The notes: generated by a model not told the origin, from the letters alone. A stretch of 64,000 nucleotides of DNA from Grimontia sedimenti (GCF_011045095.1 NZ_JAALDL010000010.1:62001-126000), one strand, 5' to 3'; shown: positions 1-8,938, counted from the first letter of the stretch. Numbers and translations: made by a program.

Positions 1-60
1 AATGCTCTCGATGATATATTTCTCAGCAAAAGTTGCCGGGCTATCCGCCTTAATAACCAT
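1..60 (-). CDS. fadR: FadR fatty-acid regulator, first 20 codons only
   Basis: The minus strand from 60 to 1 starts with ATG and reads MVIKADSPATFAEKYI..., which closely matches the N-terminus of FadR, the GntR-family acyl-CoA-responsive regulator of fatty-acid degradation and synthesis. In enterics and vibrios fadR is divergent from nhaB, exactly as here. Only the beginning of the winged-helix domain lies in the window; the rest runs off the left edge. The identification rests on 20 residues plus synteny. Confidence 0.85.
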   Translation of the reverse strand, partial: MVIKADSPATFAEKYIIESI

Positions 61-248
61 TGAGTGTTGTTTCCAGGTTGCTTCTTATCTTGATTAATAA
101 CTCATCATACCACTTATCCTCGCCACCTAGAAACCTAAGAAGGGTATCGTTTGCGCCCATTTGACCTCGATTTGACGGGCGCACATCACAGTTAGTTAAA
201 TTTGCGTCGCAGCTAAACAAGGTCACAGTGGGGTTTCATTGTCACAAC

Positions 249-407
249 ATGCACTTTTATGCGCGTTTTAAACCACAAAAACTGACCAGCTACCAATTTT
301 TCCAACTCTTCACGCGCGGCATTGATGAAAAGAAAGACGATTGTTTTCTGCTGCGCGTTATCCTTGATCACCATCACTGTATACAACCAATCCCATGCAT
401 AGAATAA
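249..407 (+). CDS. Possible 52-aa ORF in the fadR-nhaB intergenic region
   Basis: An ATG-initiated frame of 52 codons lies in the gap between fadR and nhaB. It encodes a basic, aromatic-rich N-terminal half and a His-rich stretch (LDHHHCIQ) near the end. No convincing Shine-Dalgarno sequence precedes it and I recognise no family. It may be a remnant or chance ORF; it is recorded because the gap is otherwise unexplained. Confidence 0.15.
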   Translation: MHFYARFKPQKLTSYQFFQLFTRGIDEKKDDCFLLRVILDHHHCIQPIPCIE

Positions 408-504
408 CGGCGCCCAAATGTTACAGGATATTTCAAAAGCCCTGGGTTGGAGTCGCGTTTTTTCGTAACATACTCCAGTAATTTAATTAACATGCAACGG
501 ATTG

Positions 505-532
505 TTGACTGTTTGAAAAGTCGCTGTATTGT
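505..532 (+). promoter_or_regulatory. Putative sigma-70 promoter for nhaB
   Basis: TTGACT at 505-510 and TATTGT at 527-532 are separated by 16 bp. This is the best -35/-10 pair upstream of nhaB. It would give a transcript with a leader of about 190 nt, which contains a small perfect hairpin CGTCGA-TAAA-TCGACG at 576-591. Confidence 0.35.
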
Positions 533-727
533 GTGCTCCGAGTTTGCCTATGCGATGGGTTTCAGCGGTACTTTTCGTCGATAAATCGACGTTTAGGGGT
601 CAGATTCCAAACATTTCAACAAAAATTGAAATTGTGTAATTTTACCGCCGCCTGTCGCAACAGAGCGTTTACATCTTCATTTCAAGCCTCCATAGAACTT
701 GCTTTTATAAGAAACAGAGACATATAC

Positions 728-2314
728 ATGGCCATTACGCTAAGGAATGCTTTCATCAAGAACTTTCTCGGTAAGGCGCCCGACTGGTACAAAGCGGCGA
801 TTATTGCGTTCTTGATTATCAACCCAATTGTTTTCGCTATCGATCCGTTTATCGCGGGTTGGTTGCTTGTAGTGGAATTTATTTTCACTCTGGCGATGGC
901 ACTTAAATGTTACCCACTTCAGCCGGGCGGCTTACTGGCTATCGAAGCCGTAGCCATTGGGATGACCAGCCCAGCCACGGTGAAACACGAGCTGGTTGCG
1001 AACTTCGAAGTTCTGTTGCTGCTTATCTTTATGGTGGCGGGCATCTACTTCATGAAGCAGCTACTGCTGTTCATCTTTACCAAAATCTTGCTCGGTATTC
1101 AGTCGAAAACGCTGTTGTCTCTAGCCTTCTGTTCTGCAGCCGCATTACTTTCTGCATTCCTTGATGCGCTGACCGTGATAGCTGTTGTTATCAGTGTGGC
1201 AGTTGGCTTCTACTCTATTTACCACCGTGTTGCATCAGGTAAAGACTTTCAATCCAACCATGACCATACCTCAGACGAGTCTGTTCGCGATGACCTAAGC
1301 CGCGATGACCTTGAGAATTACCGTGCATTCCTGCGCAGCCTGCTGATGCATGCTGGTGTCGGTACCGCACTGGGTGGTGTAATGACCATGGTAGGTGAAC
1401 CTCAAAACCTGATCATCGCTGAAAAGGCAGGTTGGCAATTCGGTGAGTTCATCGTCCGCATGTTGCCTGTTACCTTGCCGGTTCTGTTCTGTGGCTTGGC
1501 GACCTGTGCATTTGTCGAAAAATTTGGCCTGTTTGATTACGGTGCAAAACTGCCTGAAAACGTTCGCCAAATCCTGGTTGAGTTTAACAACGCCGAGCGT
1601 GCGAAGCGCACCAACTATGACGTGGCGAAGCTTGTTGTTCAGGCGATCATTGCAGTTTGGCTGGTGATAGCACTAGCCATGCACTTGGCTGCGGTTGGTT
1701 TGATTGGCTTGAGCGTTATCATTCTGGCGACCTCTTTCACCGGCGTTATTGACGAGCACCACATTGGTAAAGCTTTCGAGGAGGCTCTGCCGTTTACTGC
1801 ACTATTGGCGGTTTTCTTCTCAGTAGTTGCTGTTATCGTCGACCAAGGTCTGTTTACTCCAGTGATCAGTGCCGTTCTGCAACTGGAAGGTGGTGCGCAG
1901 CTCACTATGTTCTACATAGCGAACGGCTTGCTCTCTATGGTGTCAGATAACGTATTCGTTGGTACGGTTTACATCAACGAAGTTAAAGCAGCTCTGATGG
2001 ATGGCATCATTACTCGTGAACAATTTGAGCTTCTCGCTGTCGCAATCAATACCGGTACTAACCTTCCGTCTGTGGCAACACCTAATGGTCAGGCTGCGTT
2101 CCTGTTCCTGCTGACATCAACCCTGGCTCCGCTCCTGCGCTTGTCGTACGGCAAGATGGTTTACATGGCGCTGCCATACACCGTCGTCATGGGTCTGGTA
2201 GGTCTCGCAGGTATCGAATTGCTGCTGCTTCCAATGACGGAGTGGTTCTATGACGCGGGTTGGATCACACTTGGCACGGTTGAAGCGGCTGGTGCAGTGA
2301 GTACAGGCCATTAA
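728..2314 (+). CDS. nhaB: Na+/H+ antiporter NhaB
   Basis: This 528-residue inner-membrane antiporter exports Na+ in exchange for protons, giving sodium and alkaline-pH tolerance. It is hydrophobic throughout, with family blocks such as [16 protein letters not shown] at the N-terminus, MVGEPQNLI in the middle and [17 protein letters not shown] near the C-terminus. The frame is open upstream to 533, but the ATG at 728 is chosen because vibrio NhaB proteins begin at this point ([13 protein letters not shown]); the preceding 65 codons look like untranslated leader. fadR is divergent upstream and dsbB follows, the same order as in vibrios and enterics. A terminator follows the stop codon. Confidence 0.97.
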   Translation: MAITLRNAFIKNFLGKAPDWYKAAIIAFLIINPIVFAIDPFIAGWLLVVEFIFTLAMALKCYPLQPGGLLAIEAVAIGMTSPATVKHELVANFEVLLLLIFMVAGIYFMKQLLLFIFTKILLGIQSKTLLSLAFCSAAALLSAFLDALTVIAVVISVAVGFYSIYHRVASGKDFQSNHDHTSDESVRDDLSRDDLENYRAFLRSLLMHAGVGTALGGVMTMVGEPQNLIIAEKAGWQFGEFIVRMLPVTLPVLFCGLATCAFVEKFGLFDYGAKLPENVRQILVEFNNAERAKRTNYDVAKLVVQAIIAVWLVIALAMHLAAVGLIGLSVIILATSFTGVIDEHHIGKAFEEALPFTALLAVFFSVVAVIVDQGLFTPVISAVLQLEGGAQLTMFYIANGLLSMVSDNVFVGTVYINEVKAALMDGIITREQFELLAVAINTGTNLPSVATPNGQAAFLFLLTSTLAPLLRLSYGKMVYMALPYTVVMGLVGLAGIELLLLPMTEWFYDAGWITLGTVEAAGAVSTGH

Positions 2315-2349
2315 GGCTTGATTTCCAGCTCCGTAACTTTTTGAATAGC

Positions 2350-2381
2350 AAAGTCCCGCCTTCGGTGGGGCTTTGTCTTTT
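2350..2381 (+). terminator. Rho-independent terminator after nhaB
   Basis: The hairpin AAAGTCCCGCC-TTCG-GTGGGGCTTT has G-U wobbles in the stem and is followed by a T-rich tract. It sits between nhaB and dsbB, so dsbB probably has its own promoter or depends on read-through. Confidence 0.7.
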
Positions 2382-2399
2382 ACAACGGATTCGTATTCT

Positions 2400-2936
2400 A
2401 TGTTGTCGTATTTCAACGAAATATCCCGTGGGCGTGGCGCTTGGTTTCTGCTGATGCTGTCGGGTTTAATCCTCGAAGGCTGCGCGCTGTTTTTCCAACA
2501 CGTGATGGACTTGGCGCCTTGTGTCATGTGTATCTATGAGCGTGTCGCCATGCTGGGAGTGGTTGGTGCTGGTCTCATCGGTATGATTGCTCCGCAAAAC
2601 GCACTGGTGCGCTGGTCAGGACTGATTGCCTGGGGTGTTGCGACAGGTTGGGGGCTTAAACTTTCCATCGAACATGTCGGCTACCAATTCCCGGATCCGA
2701 ACGACCTGTTTGGTGCGACCTGCGATATCTTTGTTTCTTTCCCTTCTTGGGCGCCATTGAACCAATGGGTTCCATGGATGTTTGAAGCCAGTGGCGATTG
2801 CAGCAAGATTGTTTGGCAATTCCTGACACTGTCTATGCCTCAATGGCTGGTCGTGATTTTCGCAGCCATGCTGGTTGTGTTGGCGGTTGTTGTGTTGTCT
2901 CAGCTGTTTGGCAAGCGCGAGCGCCGCCTCTTCTAG
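2400..2936 (+). CDS. dsbB: Disulfide bond formation protein B
   Basis: DsbB is an inner-membrane quinone reductase that reoxidises DsbA and so drives disulfide formation in the periplasm. The 178-residue protein has four predicted membrane helices. The first periplasmic loop carries the Cys41-Val-Met-Cys44 pair (LAPCVMCIYER) and the second carries Cys108 and Cys134 (FGATCDIF, SGDCSK), so all four redox cysteines are present. The ATG at 2400 is preferred over the in-frame codon at 2373 because it matches the usual family start and length. It follows nhaB as in other gamma-proteobacteria. Confidence 0.95.
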   Translation: MLSYFNEISRGRGAWFLLMLSGLILEGCALFFQHVMDLAPCVMCIYERVAMLGVVGAGLIGMIAPQNALVRWSGLIAWGVATGWGLKLSIEHVGYQFPDPNDLFGATCDIFVSFPSWAPLNQWVPWMFEASGDCSKIVWQFLTLSMPQWLVVIFAAMLVVLAVVVLSQLFGKRERRLF

Positions 2937-2963
2937 TTGAAACCATCACGTCGATAGAATCAT

Positions 2964-2992
2964 AAAAAATCCCAGCCTTGGCTGGGATTTTT
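2964..2992. terminator. Bidirectional terminator between dsbB and the Nudix gene
   Basis: AAAAATCCCAGC-CTTG-GCTGGGATTTTT is a strong GC stem with A/T tracts on both sides. It lies between the convergent ends of dsbB (+) and the Nudix hydrolase gene (-), so it can serve both. Confidence 0.9.
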
Positions 2993-2993
2993 G

Positions 2994-3380
2994 TTATTTG
3001 CTTTTCAGTAGTGCTACCAAGGGCTTATCTGCATCACTAAAGGTATAAGCATCCAACTCTGATTGGCTTACCCATGCCTTTGCCTGATGGCAATGCAGGG
3101 TCAACTCACCTTCTACCAGCTTACAGCGGTAGCTTTTGAGTAGTATCGATTTGGTCGGATAATGGTGGAGTGTTTCGGTGAGATACTCACCAACCTCTAC
3201 CTTAATAGACAACTCTTCCAATAGTTCTCTGGCTAAAGCCTCTGGCTCAGTTTCTCCGCGCTCTACTTTGCCACCAGGAAACTCCCAAAGACCGCCTTCA
3301 TGATCAAAGCGCTGGGTAATGAGAATGCTATCACCGTCAGTGAGTACACCGGCGACAACCAAAATTGGAGAAATCGTCAT
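2994..3380 (-). CDS. mutT: MutT-like Nudix hydrolase (8-oxo-dGTP diphosphatase type)
   Basis: This 128-residue protein carries a full Nudix box: G-G-K-V-E-R-G-E, then REL-LEELSI, the pattern GX5EX7REUXEEXGU. MutT-type enzymes remove oxidised purine nucleotides such as 8-oxo-dGTP from the pool and prevent A:T to C:G transversions; 'mutT' is the likely but not proven identity, since other Nudix enzymes share the box. The start is either ATG at 3380, giving a TGATG overlap with the stop of the upstream YecA-like gene, or GTG at 3383, giving a 4-base overlap. Either way the pair looks translationally coupled. Confidence 0.8.
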   Translation of the reverse strand: MTISPILVVAGVLTDGDSILITQRFDHEGGLWEFPGGKVERGETEPEALARELLEELSIKVEVGEYLTETLHHYPTKSILLKSYRCKLVEGELTLHCHQAKAWVSQSELDAYTFSDADKPLVALLKSK

Positions 3381-4024
3381 CACTTACCGCAGCACTTTTT
3401 GAATTTCTTTCCGCTACCACAAGGGCATGGGTCATTACGACCAACAGTTTTGTACGGGTTCACAGCACGAGCACCGGAACCCTGCTGCACTTCATCCGCC
3501 GCCAGCGCCACTTCGTTAATCATCAGAGGTAGTTGCTGGTAGTACTTTTCTGGCGATGGCAGTGCAGCCAGTCCTGCTTCTTTCATTTGGTCCAGCGTAC
3601 CTTGCTCGTCATGAAGGAAAAGCATGGTCGTCATCAGCGCCGAAAGCATACGACGACTGCCGTCAGACACTTTGATCTCTTGCCATGCCGGTTCAATGTG
3701 AGGCCAAACAGCGAGAAAGCCTTCGGCAAAAGCCTGATGATTCTCATTACGTGATGCGTCGAGTGACAACTCTACAGGCAGTTCGTAGGTGTGCTTCATC
3801 AGTGCCACATACTGCTGCTCAAATCGCAGCATCACCGCCTTTTTCTGCTCAGTGGTCATTGGCTCTACATCGTCTTCGTCCATTCCACCTGTCACCAGAA
3901 TAGGCAACCAGCTATTTTCTGGATCCAAAGGTGCCGGAGACAGGTTCGCAGCCAAAAGCGCACCTTCAATAAAAGTGGCTGGCATACCTTCCCAGTCACT
4001 TTGTAATTCGACCATCGACGTCAT
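3380..4024 (-). CDS. UPF0149/YecA-family protein with C-terminal SEC-C motif
   Basis: This 214-residue protein has an N-terminal UPF0149 (YgfB/YecA) domain and ends in the SEC-C zinc-binding motif NDPCPCGSGKKFKKCCG, also found at the C-terminus of SecA. In SecA this motif binds SecB and ribosomes, and E. coli YecA with the same architecture has been linked to ribosome or SecB interaction. A role as a translation- or secretion-associated metal-binding protein is therefore inferred, not shown. It is the first gene of a two-gene unit with the downstream Nudix hydrolase and overlaps it. Confidence 0.85.
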   Translation of the reverse strand: MTSMVELQSDWEGMPATFIEGALLAANLSPAPLDPENSWLPILVTGGMDEDDVEPMTTEQKKAVMLRFEQQYVALMKHTYELPVELSLDASRNENHQAFAEGFLAVWPHIEPAWQEIKVSDGSRRMLSALMTTMLFLHDEQGTLDQMKEAGLAALPSPEKYYQQLPLMINEVALAADEVQQGSGARAVNPYKTVGRNDPCPCGSGKKFKKCCGK

Positions 4025-4226
4025 TGTGGTTCTCTAAAGATGTAAAAAACGGATCATAACCCAAAACGCCCATCACCGCTGATTTTCGACTTCTCCTTAT
4101 GAAAACAAGGTCATTTTTTGACCGGTAGAACTACGCGACAAATCGAATAATTGGTCTAAGGCGTTGAATAGTTTTGCGCAAACCGTGGTAGTCTAGCCAC
4201 AATTGATTTTAGAGGACTTTCTGTCA

Positions 4227-4901
4227 GTGCCATCGTCTCGAAGTGTCATTATCGCCGGTGCGACCGGCTTGGTAGGTGACGAGTTATTACATCAATTACT
4301 GGGGGATCCTGATGTCTCCCACATCCACGTTGTAACGCGACACCCTGTCGCTGTGGTCTCTGAAAAAATCATTGTCCATCAAAGTCCTGACCTTTCAGTC
4401 ACTCACTGGCAACCTCATTGGCCAGTGCCACTTCAAGGGTATATTTCCTTAGGTACAACCAAGAAGCAGGCAGGCTCGAGAGCGGCACTGGAAGAGGTGG
4501 ATTATCACCTTGTGGTCAAAGTCGCACGTATGATGGCCGTCGTCGGCGTAAAGCATCTGGCCGTGGTTTCCAGTATGTTGGCTCACCCTTGGTCACCATC
4601 CCATTACCTCCGCTGCAAAGGTAAAATGGAGCGTGCTCTTTCAGAGATGGGTTATGAACGCCTTTTGGTGGCACGTCCCGGACCTTTGGTTGGGGAACGT
4701 GAAGAACCAAGAAAGGATGAACAATTCCTGCAGCGAATCATGCCGCTGCTGAACCCATTCCTTGCGGGTCCTTTGGCAGATTTTGAGCCTGTAGAAGCCG
4801 TGCGTGTTGCGCGCGCCATGATCTCAGCGCTGTCCGAACAGAATTGGCCTGGACGCATCGACTACCGTATTTTGCCGGGCCGGGTGTTGAATCAGTATTA
4901 G
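4227..4901 (+). CDS. NAD(P)-binding Rossmann-fold oxidoreductase (HTATIP2-like)
   Basis: The N-terminus SVIIAGATGLVGDELL is a GxxGxxG dinucleotide-binding motif of the atypical SDR/NmrA-like class, and the 224-residue length fits small HTATIP2/YwnB-type proteins. A typical Ser/Tyr-x3-Lys region is suggested by SSMLAHPWSPSHYLRCKGK (Tyr-x3-Lys). The substrate is unknown. The GTG at 4227 is chosen as start because AGAGGA at 4211-4216 lies 10 bases upstream; the frame stays open to a TTG at 4203. The gene is a single transcription unit with its own terminator, divergent from the YecA-like gene. Confidence 0.75.
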   Translation: MPSSRSVIIAGATGLVGDELLHQLLGDPDVSHIHVVTRHPVAVVSEKIIVHQSPDLSVTHWQPHWPVPLQGYISLGTTKKQAGSRAALEEVDYHLVVKVARMMAVVGVKHLAVVSSMLAHPWSPSHYLRCKGKMERALSEMGYERLLVARPGPLVGEREEPRKDEQFLQRIMPLLNPFLAGPLADFEPVEAVRVARAMISALSEQNWPGRIDYRILPGRVLNQY

Positions 4902-4927
4902 ATTTTTGGAACAGAGAATCCAAAGAG

Positions 4928-4955
4928 AAAAGGCAGACTTCGGTCTGCCTTTTTT
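4928..4955 (+). terminator. Terminator downstream of the HTATIP2-like gene
   Basis: AAAAGGCAGAC-TTCG-GTCTGCCTTTTT is a perfect 11-bp stem with a UUCG tetraloop and a T tract. It lies between convergent genes and also has an A tract on the left, so it may stop dusC transcripts too. Confidence 0.92.
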
Positions 4956-4979
4956 ATGTTTCTTGAAATCAATTTTTAA

Positions 4980-5954
4980 TTAGGCAAAGCTCTCAACAGC
5001 AGCCTGACGCTCCACATTGTTGAGGGTGCTGATGATTTCACCCAGAATTTGTTGTTTGTCTTTAAGCTGGCGAATACGTACAAACAGCTCTTTCGCTTCT
5101 GGATATTCAGCCTGCAGATAGCGGAACCATTGTTTTACTCGGTTCGGGTAGTACATACCCTTGTCACCACGAATTTCAAATTCTGAATAACGAACCAAGA
5201 GCATCAGCACTTGATGCCAAGACATCGGTGCATTATCGGCTTTAATGTGTGCCGCAAGATTCGGCATATTCAGCGCGCCACGGCAAACCATCAAGGTTTC
5301 ACATCCCGACACTTCCGCACATTTTAGCGCGTCATCTCGACACCAAATATCACCATTGGCAATCACTGGAATCGATAAGCTCTTTGCCAAATCACCGATC
5401 AAATCCCAACGAATAGTCCCCGCCTTGTAAGCATCTGCTTTGCTGCGACCATGAACGACAATTTCATTAGCGCCGCCAGATTGCACCGCATCGGCAATTT
5501 CACGATAGGCAGAGACATCATCAAAGCCCAGACGCACTTTGGCGCTGACCACTTGATCGGAAGGCACCGCTTCGCGAACGGCTTTCACCACCTGATACAT
5601 CAGCTCAGGTTCTTTCAGAAGAGCCGCCCCACCTTTGTTGCCGTTTACCGTCTTGGATGGGCACCCAAAGTTAATATCAACCCCAGACGAGCCGAGTTCC
5701 GCCACCAGTGCGGCGTTTTCACCCATGTATTGCGGAGACTGACCCAGCAGCTGAACACGTACAGGTGTGCCTGACGGTGTCTTGCCACCATTTTCCAGTT
5801 CAGGACTTAGCTTGTAGTAGACACGGGGAGGCAGTTTCGCATCGACGACACGCACAAATTCGGTCACGCAAAGATCGTAAGGGTTAATCTCTGTCAGCAT
5901 TTGACGCATCAGAGGGTCAAGCACGCCCTCCATTGGGCCAAGGGTCAACTTCAC
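4980..5954 (-). CDS. dusC: tRNA-dihydrouridine(16) synthase
   Basis: This 324-residue FMN enzyme reduces uridine to dihydrouridine in the tRNA D-loop. The N-terminus MKLTLGPMEGVLDPLMR and the catalytic-loop sequence NFGCPSKTVNGNKGGAALL (with the proton-donor Cys) are those of DusC rather than DusA or DusB. The start is a GTG at 5954; its likely ribosome-binding GAGG overlaps the stop codon of the upstream ycgN remnant, 5 bases away, so the two genes are probably translationally coupled. The FMN phosphate-binding region includes VVHGRSKADAY and CRGALNMPNL. Confidence 0.93.
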   Translation of the reverse strand: MKLTLGPMEGVLDPLMRQMLTEINPYDLCVTEFVRVVDAKLPPRVYYKLSPELENGGKTPSGTPVRVQLLGQSPQYMGENAALVAELGSSGVDINFGCPSKTVNGNKGGAALLKEPELMYQVVKAVREAVPSDQVVSAKVRLGFDDVSAYREIADAVQSGGANEIVVHGRSKADAYKAGTIRWDLIGDLAKSLSIPVIANGDIWCRDDALKCAEVSGCETLMVCRGALNMPNLAAHIKADNAPMSWHQVLMLLVRYSEFEIRGDKGMYYPNRVKQWFRYLQAEYPEAKELFVRIRQLKDKQQILGEIISTLNNVERQAAVESFA

Positions 5955-5959
5955 AGGAG

Positions 5960-6402
5960 TTAACCTCGACGGCTAGGGTGATTGATGATGTGGTCTTCCC
6001 AATCAATCACGTCGATTTCGTAAACCACTTTCTCGCGTACTGATTCGTTAGCAGCATGCATGGCCTCTTTCGACCCGGTAATGAGTGGGTGCCAGGCTGG
6101 GAGTGGTTTATCTTCTGCCAGCAAACGGTAAGCACAGGTATCCGGAAGCCAATAGAACTCTTCAATCTTCTCGCGAGAAGCTTCAGGCAGTCTTCGTCAT
6201 AGCTGAAACGGTTCGGGTAGTCTTTGCACGAACAAGTTTTATCATCCAACAGACTGCAAGCAATATTGGTGTAGTACAACTCCTCGGTGTCTTCATCGAT
6301 CAGTTTATGAAGACAGCACTTACCGCAACCGTCGCACAGCGATTCCCACTCTGCGTCAGTCATTTCAGTCAGTGTTTTTTGTTCCCAGAAAGGCGTTGTC
6401 AT
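5960..6402 (-). pseudogene. ycgN: ycgN, UPF0260 cysteine-cluster protein, broken by a 10-bp deletion
   Basis: The first 74 codons match YcgN, including the metal-chelating cluster [13 protein letters not shown] and the [11 protein letters not shown] region. After DEDCLKL the frame goes wrong, whereas another frame continues with [19 protein letters not shown] and ends at 5960 exactly as the family expects ([14 protein letters not shown], then DVIDWEDHI). The normal sequence would carry GCCTGAAGCT twice in tandem; here only one copy remains (6179-6188 on the + strand, as AGCTTCAGGC). Restoring it gives a 150-residue protein, the usual size. The break is either a slipped-strand deletion or an assembly collapse. 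Without repair the protein would be 131 residues with a nonsense tail. Confidence 0.85.
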
Positions 6403-6619
6403 GCTTACCCGTTCCTGCCAGTCAATCTTGATAAAGGCGCTCGTTATACCACCCAGAGCAGAAACTGCAAGCGCAAGGCGAAATACCTGCGCTCAGCGAC
6501 TGTCAATCAAGGGCTTATGGGCGATGACCATCAACACTTTGCGTTTACTCAGCGTGAGTGATACTGTGCGCGCCCACGATTGGATTATAACCAAATAACC
6601 CGTTCATTGAGGCAGAGAG

Positions 6620-6883
6620 ATGACTGATACCGCTGTAAGCTGTCGTTTAGGCTGTGGTGCTTGCTGCATCGCGCCAAGCATTTCTTCGCCTATTCCAGGT
6701 ATGCCCAATGGAAAACCGGCCGGGGTCCGTTGTATCCAATTGAATGAAGAGAATCTTTGTAAGATTTTCGGCCAGCCTGAGCGCCCTGCCGTGTGTGGGC
6801 AATTCAAAGCTGACCGGGATATTTGTGGCAGTACCAATCAATATGCGATTGACGTGCTCACAGAGTTGGAATCATTAACTTAA
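6620..6883 (+). CDS. YkgJ-type cysteine-cluster protein (small)
   Basis: This 87-residue protein has an N-terminal CRLGCGACC cluster and further cysteines in VRCIQL, NLCKIFG, AVCGQF and DICGS, the arrangement of the YkgJ/UPF0153 zinc- or iron-chelating family. Its biochemical role is not known. It lies beside ycgN, another cysteine-cluster gene of the same clan, but on the opposite strand. GAGGCAGAGAG precedes the ATG. Its last four bases overlap the end of the convergent acetyltransferase gene. Confidence 0.8.
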   Translation: MTDTAVSCRLGCGACCIAPSISSPIPGMPNGKPAGVRCIQLNEENLCKIFGQPERPAVCGQFKADRDICGSTNQYAIDVLTELESLT

Positions 6884-7461
6884 CCGCGTTCGGCGATCTC
6901 CTCAGGGGTTAGCTCTCGAACAACCTTCGCGGGATTGCCAACAGCAATAGAGTTGTCAGGAACATCTTTGGTCACCACACTGCCCGCGCCAATGACACAG
7001 TTCTTACCAATCGTCACACCCGGCAGAACAATCACACCGCCACCTAACCACGCATTGTCACCGATGCTGATGGGCAAACCGTATTCAACCAAATCATAGA
7101 CACGGCGTTGAACATCCAATGGATGTGTTGCCGTCAAAAGCTGCACATTGTTCGCCATCATCACACGATGACCAATAGTCACAGGCGCGACATCCAAAAT
7201 GGTGCAGTTAAAGTTGATAAAAACATTCTCACCAAAGGTCACATGAATGCCGTAATCGCAGAAAAATGGCGGCTCGATATACACTGAGTCGGGCGCGTTT
7301 GGCAGCAAATCACGCTTAGCCCTTTTCCAATCGTCACTCTCAGGCACACTTTGGTTAAAGCGACGCATGGCTTCACGGCATCGCATTTTATCTGCCACCA
7401 GCTCTTCATCACTCGCGCGATAAAGCTCACCACTTAGCATTTTTTGCTTCTCGGTTTTCAT
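6880..7461 (-). CDS. Maltose/galactoside O-acetyltransferase-type left-handed beta-helix enzyme
   Basis: The 193-residue protein belongs to the NodL/LacA/Maa group. It has the N-terminal mac domain (KMLSGELYRASDEEL), then hexapeptide repeats that form a left-handed beta helix (IGDNAWLGGGVIVLPGVTIG, IGAGSVVTKD), with the catalytic His in LLTATHPLD. Such enzymes move acetyl from acetyl-CoA to sugar hydroxyls; the true acceptor cannot be read from sequence. It is cytoplasmic, starts at an ATG, and is divergent from the lipoprotein gene 58 bp away. Confidence 0.85.
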   Translation of the reverse strand: MKTEKQKMLSGELYRASDEELVADKMRCREAMRRFNQSVPESDDWKRAKRDLLPNAPDSVYIEPPFFCDYGIHVTFGENVFINFNCTILDVAPVTIGHRVMMANNVQLLTATHPLDVQRRVYDLVEYGLPISIGDNAWLGGGVIVLPGVTIGKNCVIGAGSVVTKDVPDNSIAVGNPAKVVRELTPEEIAERG

Positions 7462-7519
7462 TTTTTGTCCTTTGTACCGACACTGTTAAAGCCGAACAGT
7501 AACTTATAGATAGAGCACA

Positions 7520-8938
7520 ATGCTGAGATCCCGGTTCTTTTTCTTACTATTTGCTGCCTTGCTAGTTGGGTGTACTACACCACACCAAACTACCCTGTTC
7601 ACTCAAAATGGGGCAACGTGCGAAAACCGCCTCTCTGCGTATTACAAGAAAGTAGAACATGAGCGTGATTTCAAACTGCCTTACCATCAGGATTTACGCT
7701 TCCCTCATCTGGCTTTTGACCGTTTCAGCACTTCCTTTGTTGGAGAGCTATCTAGCGCTTCTGCGCAAGCTCAATGGCTCGCCTATGTGGGACATAAAGG
7801 GAAAGAGCAACTTGATGTCGCATTGGCTTTAACACCCGTCGATACACGCCATCAGATTGAGTTGAAGCAATGTCAGCAGCAGTTGCTCGAGGAAACCATC
7901 GAAAATTCCCGCTTTTGGGGAGAATTGGAGAATTCCCCCCCTTCTGTACCGACAGCTTACGAGCATTGGAAGCGAGTGGTAGGCGTTTACCCAGTTGCCA
8001 CTCTTGTCGCCGAAGGACAAATCGAAGATGAACAGGAGCGCATCAAGGCAGATTTTGGCAGAACGCTGAAACACCCTTTCCGTTATGGCGAGCCACCAAC
8101 ACATTTGACGCCGCAAAAAGTGAAAGCCATGTTCGAAGAAGCAAGTCGCTATTCCTCACTGCAATGGCCTTTGCTCACCAGCGATGAATCTGAGGCGTTA
8201 CTCGATAGGTTCTCACCTCTGTTTGTCGTCGAAACCTTATCACCCAATGACATCCCCGGCGCGCTGACGCTTGATGGCCAAGACAGGATATTGATCAATA
8301 CCCAAACGCCCGTTATTTACCGCTCCGTCACCTACACCCGTTTTCATGGGAAAGTGCTCCCTCAACTCAATTACGCATTGTGGTTCCCAGCCAGAACCGC
8401 AAAAGGCCACATCGACCCGTATGCAGGAGAGTTTGATGCGGTGAATGTGCGCATCACGCTGGGTGAAGATGGTGCTCCACTGATTCTGGATTCCATTCAC
8501 CAATGCGGTTGCTATCACATGGTGTATGCATTGAGCCCAACACTATGGTTTACAGAGCGCGATGACGAAAAGCCAATCCAGAACTACCTGTTCCCAACTA
8601 CAGACAACGGTCGTTTTGAAATCAGTTTAACTGGCGGAGAACACATGATAAGCGCGATTCATGTTACTGATAACATTCAACCCGATATCACGCTTCAGGC
8701 GAGAGAAATCAAAGAGACACTGATGCTTTCGGATAGCACAGGAATGAGGCAAAGCCCTTTTGATGAATTCGGCATTCTGGAACAAAGTCTTCGCGGTGAG
8801 CGTTGGTTCCTGTGGCCATTTGGCGTGCGCTCACCCGGTGCAATGCGACAACATGGTCAACACGCTATCGCCTTCATTGGAGAGCGCCACTTCGATGATG
8901 CTTTCATCCTAGAAACCCTGTTATACCAATCACAGTAG
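7520..8938 (+). CDS. Unknown lipoprotein, 472 aa
   Basis: The N-terminus MLRSRFFFLLFAALLVGC is a lipoprotein signal peptide with an LVGC lipobox, so the mature protein is probably anchored to the inner or outer membrane. I do not recognise a family. The body is rich in aromatic residues and contains several cysteines (SIHQCGCYHM). The last codons (LLYQSQ-stop) are encoded by the start of a repeat element (8923-9084), which supplies the stop codon; the original C-terminus may therefore have been altered by the insertion. Confidence 0.65.
   Translation: MLRSRFFFLLFAALLVGCTTPHQTTLFTQNGATCENRLSAYYKKVEHERDFKLPYHQDLRFPHLAFDRFSTSFVGELSSASAQAQWLAYVGHKGKEQLDVALALTPVDTRHQIELKQCQQQLLEETIENSRFWGELENSPPSVPTAYEHWKRVVGVYPVATLVAEGQIEDEQERIKADFGRTLKHPFRYGEPPTHLTPQKVKAMFEEASRYSSLQWPLLTSDESEALLDRFSPLFVVETLSPNDIPGALTLDGQDRILINTQTPVIYRSVTYTRFHGKVLPQLNYALWFPARTAKGHIDPYAGEFDAVNVRITLGEDGAPLILDSIHQCGCYHMVYALSPTLWFTERDDEKPIQNYLFPTTDNGRFEISLTGGEHMISAIHVTDNIQPDITLQAREIKETLMLSDSTGMRQSPFDEFGILEQSLRGERWFLWPFGVRSPGAMRQHGQHAIAFIGERHFDDAFILETLLYQSQ

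Noticed and set aside
533-727. N-terminal extension of NhaB by 65 codons
   Set aside because: The extension has no family similarity; the accepted start at 728 gives the family N-terminus.
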